From positions 234,001 through 298,000 of the forward strand of contig CAJNDS010002140.1 of the NCBI GenBank assembly GCA_905221605.1: a DNA stretch of 64,000 nucleotides, written 5' to 3'. The notes under the pieces are model-generated. The model had not been told where the DNA came from and did no database searches. It saw nothing but the letters and a program-made list of their open reading frames with translations. The position numbers were made by a program, and so were the translations under genes. The DNA is from Symbiodinium natans (lineage: Eukaryota; Sar; Dinophyceae; Suessiales; Symbiodiniaceae). Below are positions 61,029-64,000 of the stretch, piece by piece (the first letter of the stretch is position 1; the number at the start of each line of letters is the position of its first letter).

Positions 61029-63933
61029 ATGAGCCAGTATCAAGAGCTCTTGTCGCTCCTGAGCCGCGTGGACGCGCTGGCCATCCTGGCCTCGGCGGCC
61101 TACGCCGAGGCCGCCGTGCGCTTGAGGCGGGTCCTGGTGAGTCGGGGCTGTGCCGTCGCAGCGGCCGTGGAAGGTTTGGAGTCGCTAGAGACATTAGAGG
61201 CAATCCCGGCCACCGCAAGCCAGCTCCAAGCTGTCCTGGTTTTGGGAGAGTCGCCGAGAGATCCGGAGGCATTCAGCAAGGAGAGGAAGCTGGCTGCCGC
61301 AAGTGGCATGGCTTTTGCGGCCATCTCTGCAGGTGCCCCGGTGCGGGTGCTTCAGGGTAGCAGGGGCTTGGAGGATCTGGCGTCGCTGGTTCTGGACCTC
61401 AAGAGGAAGCCGCGGCCGTCGGCCCTGGACGCGCAGAAGAGATGGGAAGAGTCTCTAGCCGCCCTACTTGCGGATGATGCGAAGCGTCTTGAGGAGTCCT
61501 TGGAATCGTGGCCCGAGCTCCTCGTGCAGAGCGACAGCACTGGCAACAGCTTGCTGCACCGGGCGGCTTCGGCTGGCGCTCTCCAGGCCACGGCTCTGCT
61601 CCTCGAGCGCGGCGCGAGCGCGAACCTCCGGAACCAAGAGGAGGGTTTCCGAAGTTCGGGGGGGAATTTATTAGGGTCGTTCTATTATACGGGGATCCTA
61701 CTGATTTGGGGGATCTATTTTTGGGGGTCCCCGATGTTTGTAAAGCCCCCCAGAGGAGGCGACTGCTGGCGATCTGGCCTTTCGTGCGGGCAAGCAGCGA
61801 CTCATCCTATATGGGGGCTTCCGAAAGTAGGGGTGCCTTATGGGGGTAATTAATTATTAAAAGGGAGTCCCACCATTTGGGGGGTTTATATTGGGGTTCC
61901 TTCTTCGCAAAGACCCCAGCCCTCCTCCAGGGTTTAGGGTTTAGGGTTTCATTATGGGTCCAGGGTTTAGGGTTTAGGGTTTAGGGTTTCATTATGGATA
62001 TTGGCAAAAAAAACAAAGTTTTACATCAGCCATTTGGTAAGCTATAACTTTTTGTCAATGCCTCTTTCTGGTTTGTTCTTTCTGGCTAGTGAGGGTATCC
62101 AACCTCTCGTAGTGTTTTTTTTCCTAGAAACTCTTTACACCCATGACTCGAAACCCCAAACCCTAACCATCCTCCCTTAAGGTACCACAACGACCCGAAC
62201 CCCGTTCTCCACTTTGCCCGCCTTCCACCGAGGGCCGTTTTTGAAGCTCTGGTTCTGCACCGGGTGTTCTGCATCAGACGTGAAGAAGAGGAGGTGACCC
62301 TAAACCCTAAACCCTAAACCCTAAACACTAAACCCTAAACCCTCAGCTTGAACCCTAAAGCTTCGCCCAGCCAGGTTGCCGTTTTTGCTCTGTTGTCGGG
62401 TGACTGGGGTTTGGAAGGGCACCAGTATGTGTAGCATTGCGCGATCCTCCTCCCCCGCAAGAATCGCCCAAAGTATATGACAAGTACTCGTCTCTGCGTT
62501 GCAGCTAGCAGGTCCCTGGTTTGGGGGGGAGGGTGGGGGGTTAATACTTGACTATGTCTCCCGCCAGGCGCCGCAAGAGCCGCCTCGCAAGCGTCGGGCA
62601 CCCGACCCGGCCGCCCCAGATCCCTACCACAGCCAGCGCTTGCGCTACGAGGGCAGCCGGCTTCTGGATGCCGACTCGAAGGCGGTGATGCTTACTCAGC
62701 CAGTAGTTAAACTTTAAAGCTTTTTGGGTCTCCATATTTTCGCAGCAATAATTAAGGTTAACCTAAACTTTTTGGGTCCCCTTTGTTTAGTAGGAGTAAT
62801 TAAGGTTAACCTCTTTTTCCCCGTGGTTTTTTATGGAGAAGTAAGGATGATGGGCTGGGAGGCCCCCTTGATGAAGAAGCATGCCGAGGTCCTCCTCCCG
62901 GTGCGAGGCCTGCGGGTGGCCAACGTCGGCTTCGGCCTGGGGCTCGTGGATGGCTTTCTGGCAGCTATCTCCCCCTTGGGAACTATTTTCTAGTTTTTGT
63001 TTCTATAAAACCCAAGTAGAGGATATTCTCTATTTTTGTTTATATAAAAACCCAAGAGGATATTGAAAATATATCATTTTTTCTTCAGGTTCTCTAAGGG
63101 GGAGTAGAGGCAGAGCTTGGGCCAAGCGAGCATCACATCATCGAGTCGCACGGGGACGTGCTGGCGGAGCTGAGGCGCTGTGGGTGGCCCTCGCGGCCTG
63201 GGGTGGCGGTGCACGAAGGCCGCTGGCAGGAGATCGTTCCCCAGCTTCTTGGTAGCCCAGTGGTGACCCTTTTTCCTTTTTTTTTGGTTTGGTTCAAGGT
63301 TCCCTTATGAATTAACCAACCAAAGCAGGGTGCCCTTGTTGTAATCTGGTTACTGGGGGGTACCAAGGCTTGAGAGTGGCTCCTTAGATGCCATCTTTTT
63401 CGACACGTGGTCGGAGACTTATGAGGACCTTCGCCAGTTTCAGGACGAAGTCTCCCGACTCCTGGCGCCGGGAGGACGCTTCTCGTTTTTCAATGGCATG
63501 GCGCCCTACAGCATCGCCGAGCATGCGGCCTTCTGCCGGCTGGCACAGGAGGATCTCGAGACCCTGGGCCTTCCGTGTGATATCTGTAACTTGGTTGCCC
63601 AGTGGTACCCTTATTTTTTTTTGTTCTGGGTTTCCTTAGAAAGTAACAAACCCCAAAAAGGGTGCCCTTTTTATGATATGGTTACTGGGCTACCAAGGTA
63701 AGATTGAGTTGGGTGAGCTGGGAGACCAGACCTGGCACGGGGTGGCGGAGCGATATTGGCAGTTCGACAGCTACTACCTGCCCCTTGCGAGGAAGGCGCC
63801 TTCTCGGGATTCTGAGCACCCGATGTCCTGGCGGCGCTGGCCGCAGTTTCCTGTGTGCGTGACAGATAAACTGGGGAAGGCCTTGCCGCTGGCCGAGTTC
63901 GGACTGTCAGACATGACAAGCGGGAGGCCGTGA
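61029..63933 (+). CDS. ankyrin and RMT2-like protein arginine N-methyltransferase, multi-exon
   Basis: Exons inferred from frame and homology: 61029-61644, about 61754-61808, then an unresolved gap, 62568-62686, 62846-62960, 63110-63243, 63368-63585 and 63698-63933 (TGA). The first exon ends in an ankyrin repeat (NSLLHRAASAGALQATALLL). The catalytic part has the RMT2 signature: RLLDADSKAV then MMGWEAPLM, motif I LRVANVGFGLGLVDGF, HHIIESHGDVLAELR, GVAVHEGRWQEIVPQL, DAIFFDTWSETYEDLRQF and GGRFSFFNGM. RMT2 enzymes transfer methyl groups from S-adenosylmethionine to arginine delta-nitrogen of ribosomal proteins. GC-rich exons contrast with AT-rich introns that are mostly introner-like insertions. 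The N-terminal 120 residues are unassigned. Confidence 0.85.
61645..61753 (+). mobile_element. RMT2-like gene intron 1: family A introner
   Basis: Begins GTTTCCGAAGTTCGGGG and ends TTTGTAAAGCCCCCCAG; it has the same ends and interior (GGGGATCCTACTGATTTGGGGG, GGGGTCCCCGATG) as the family A elements elsewhere. AGAGGAGG borders both sides (61637 and 61752). A GT-AG cut, or a GA-AG cut shifted into the duplication, both restore the reading frame into ATAGDLAFRAG. Confidence 0.85.
61813..61917 (+). mobile_element. family A element within the RMT2-like gene
   Basis: GGGGGCTTCCGAAAGTAGGG to TTCTTCGCAAAGACCCC, with internal AGGGAGTCCCACCATTTGGGG. It directly follows the second exon. No target duplication is obvious and TTTAGGG tracts follow, so it may be part of a larger intron. 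Confidence 0.75.
61918..62567. other. unresolved intronic region of the RMT2-like gene
   Basis: Contains TTTAGGG units near 61929-62007 with a repeated TTTCATTATGG word, CCCTAAA units near 62299-62341, and unique sequence. A possible exon at about 62196-62297 reads NPVLHFARLPPRAVFEALVL, but I cannot fit it into the RMT2 order. It ends at the acceptor CTCCCGCCAG before 62568. Confidence 0.4.
62687..62845 (+). mobile_element. RMT2-like gene intron with GA-AG ends (introner)
   Basis: GATG occurs at both edges (62687 and 62846). Removing one GATG plus the insert joins ...SKAV to MMGWEAP in frame; the intron then starts with GA and ends AAG. Terminal words CTTACTCAGCC and TGGAGAAGTAAG are imperfect inverted repeats. 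Inside, TAAACTTT..TTTTTGGGTC and AATTAAGGTTAACCT occur twice. A relative lies at 53200. Confidence 0.8.
62961..63109 (+). mobile_element. RMT2-like gene intron with GC-AG ends (introner)
   Basis: GGCAG occurs at 62960 and at 63109. Excising one copy plus the insert joins GFLA to ELGPSEHHI in frame, giving a GC donor and GAG acceptor end. CTATCTCCCCCTTGGGAAC and GGTTCTCTAAGGGGGAGTAGA are inverted terminal repeats. The interior has two copies of a TTTTTGTTT-TATA-AAACCCAAG block. A relative lies at 60572. Confidence 0.85.
63244..63367 (+). mobile_element. RMT2-like gene intron: CTTGG(T)NGCCCAGT introner, copy 1
   Basis: GCTT occurs at 63244 and again at 63368. Between them the insert begins CTTGGTAGCCCAGTGG (sharing CTT with the duplication) and ends GGTTACTGGGGGGTACCAAG. 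Removing it joins IVPQ to LESGSLDAI in frame. The donor dinucleotide GC comes from the duplicated target and the acceptor AG from the element's own end. Confidence 0.9.
63586..63697 (+). mobile_element. RMT2-like gene intron: CTTGG(T)NGCCCAGT introner, copy 2
   Basis: GTAA occurs at 63586 and again at 63698. The insert begins CTTGGTTGCCCAGTGG and ends GGTTACTGGGCTACCAAG, with the same T-rich then GGGTGCCCTT interior as copy 1. Removing it joins PCDIC to KIELGELGD in frame with GT-AG ends. Confidence 0.92.
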
Positions 63934-64000
63934 CTCTAGGCATTGCTGGTGATGTCTGAGGCGTGGTATGGTCTCAGTTGCTCAGAGAGCGTCGCGCCAT

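Overview
The window is nuclear DNA of a microbial eukaryote, most likely a dinoflagellate, carrying one nearly complete integrated Polinton-like virus. The dinoflagellate call rests on three things seen in the sequence: very many TTTAGGG/CCCTAAA tracts, a host gene whose introns use GC, GA and GT donors, and introns that are themselves small terminal-inverted-repeat insertions (introners). I cannot name the species.

Layout. (1) 1-7230: host flank. No convincing gene; a 78-bp repeat occurs twice about 1 kb apart, a small inverted-repeat element lies at 4.03 kb, a palindrome-rich repeat region at 5.0-5.9 kb, and an extremely G-rich tract at 6.0-7.23 kb. (2) 7231-28129: a 20.9-kb AT-rich element bounded by 359-bp terminal inverted repeats. 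It encodes an rve-type integrase, a protein-primed-type family B DNA polymerase, a double-jelly-roll-type major capsid protein, a penton-like minor capsid protein, an FtsK/HerA-type packaging ATPase, a class-3-lipase-like protein, a long fibre with an S74 intramolecular chaperone, several small zinc-binding or coiled-coil proteins, and at its right end a GC-richer block with two cargo-like genes. The MCP, ATPase and polymerase each carry at least one reading-frame lesion, so the copy is either a recently decaying endogenous virus or contains assembly indels. (3) 28130-about 59.8 kb: a mosaic of TTTAGGG-type heptamer arrays, microsatellites and two small inverted-repeat element families, in which short unique islands read as exon pieces (Cys-rich, N-glycosylation sites, CAG|G acceptors). 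(4) 59.8-63.93 kb: a Met/Asn-rich secreted-type exon and then a multi-exon gene for an ankyrin plus RMT2-like protein arginine methyltransferase, with at least five introns that look like introner insertions.

How the viral genes fit together. Integrase and TIRs account for chromosomal integration; the polymerase for replication. MCP, penton, ATPase, the lipase-like protein and the fibre form the virion module in the centre. A motif of the form GACTTAAAGACAAAA-GCC-TATA lies upstream of the polymerase and three small genes but not, as far as I can see, upstream of capsid genes, suggesting an early promoter class. AT-rich perfect hairpins sit at most gene 3' ends, resembling the hairpin transcription-end signals known from mimivirus and Sputnik virophage. 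I found no adenovirus-type maturation protease.
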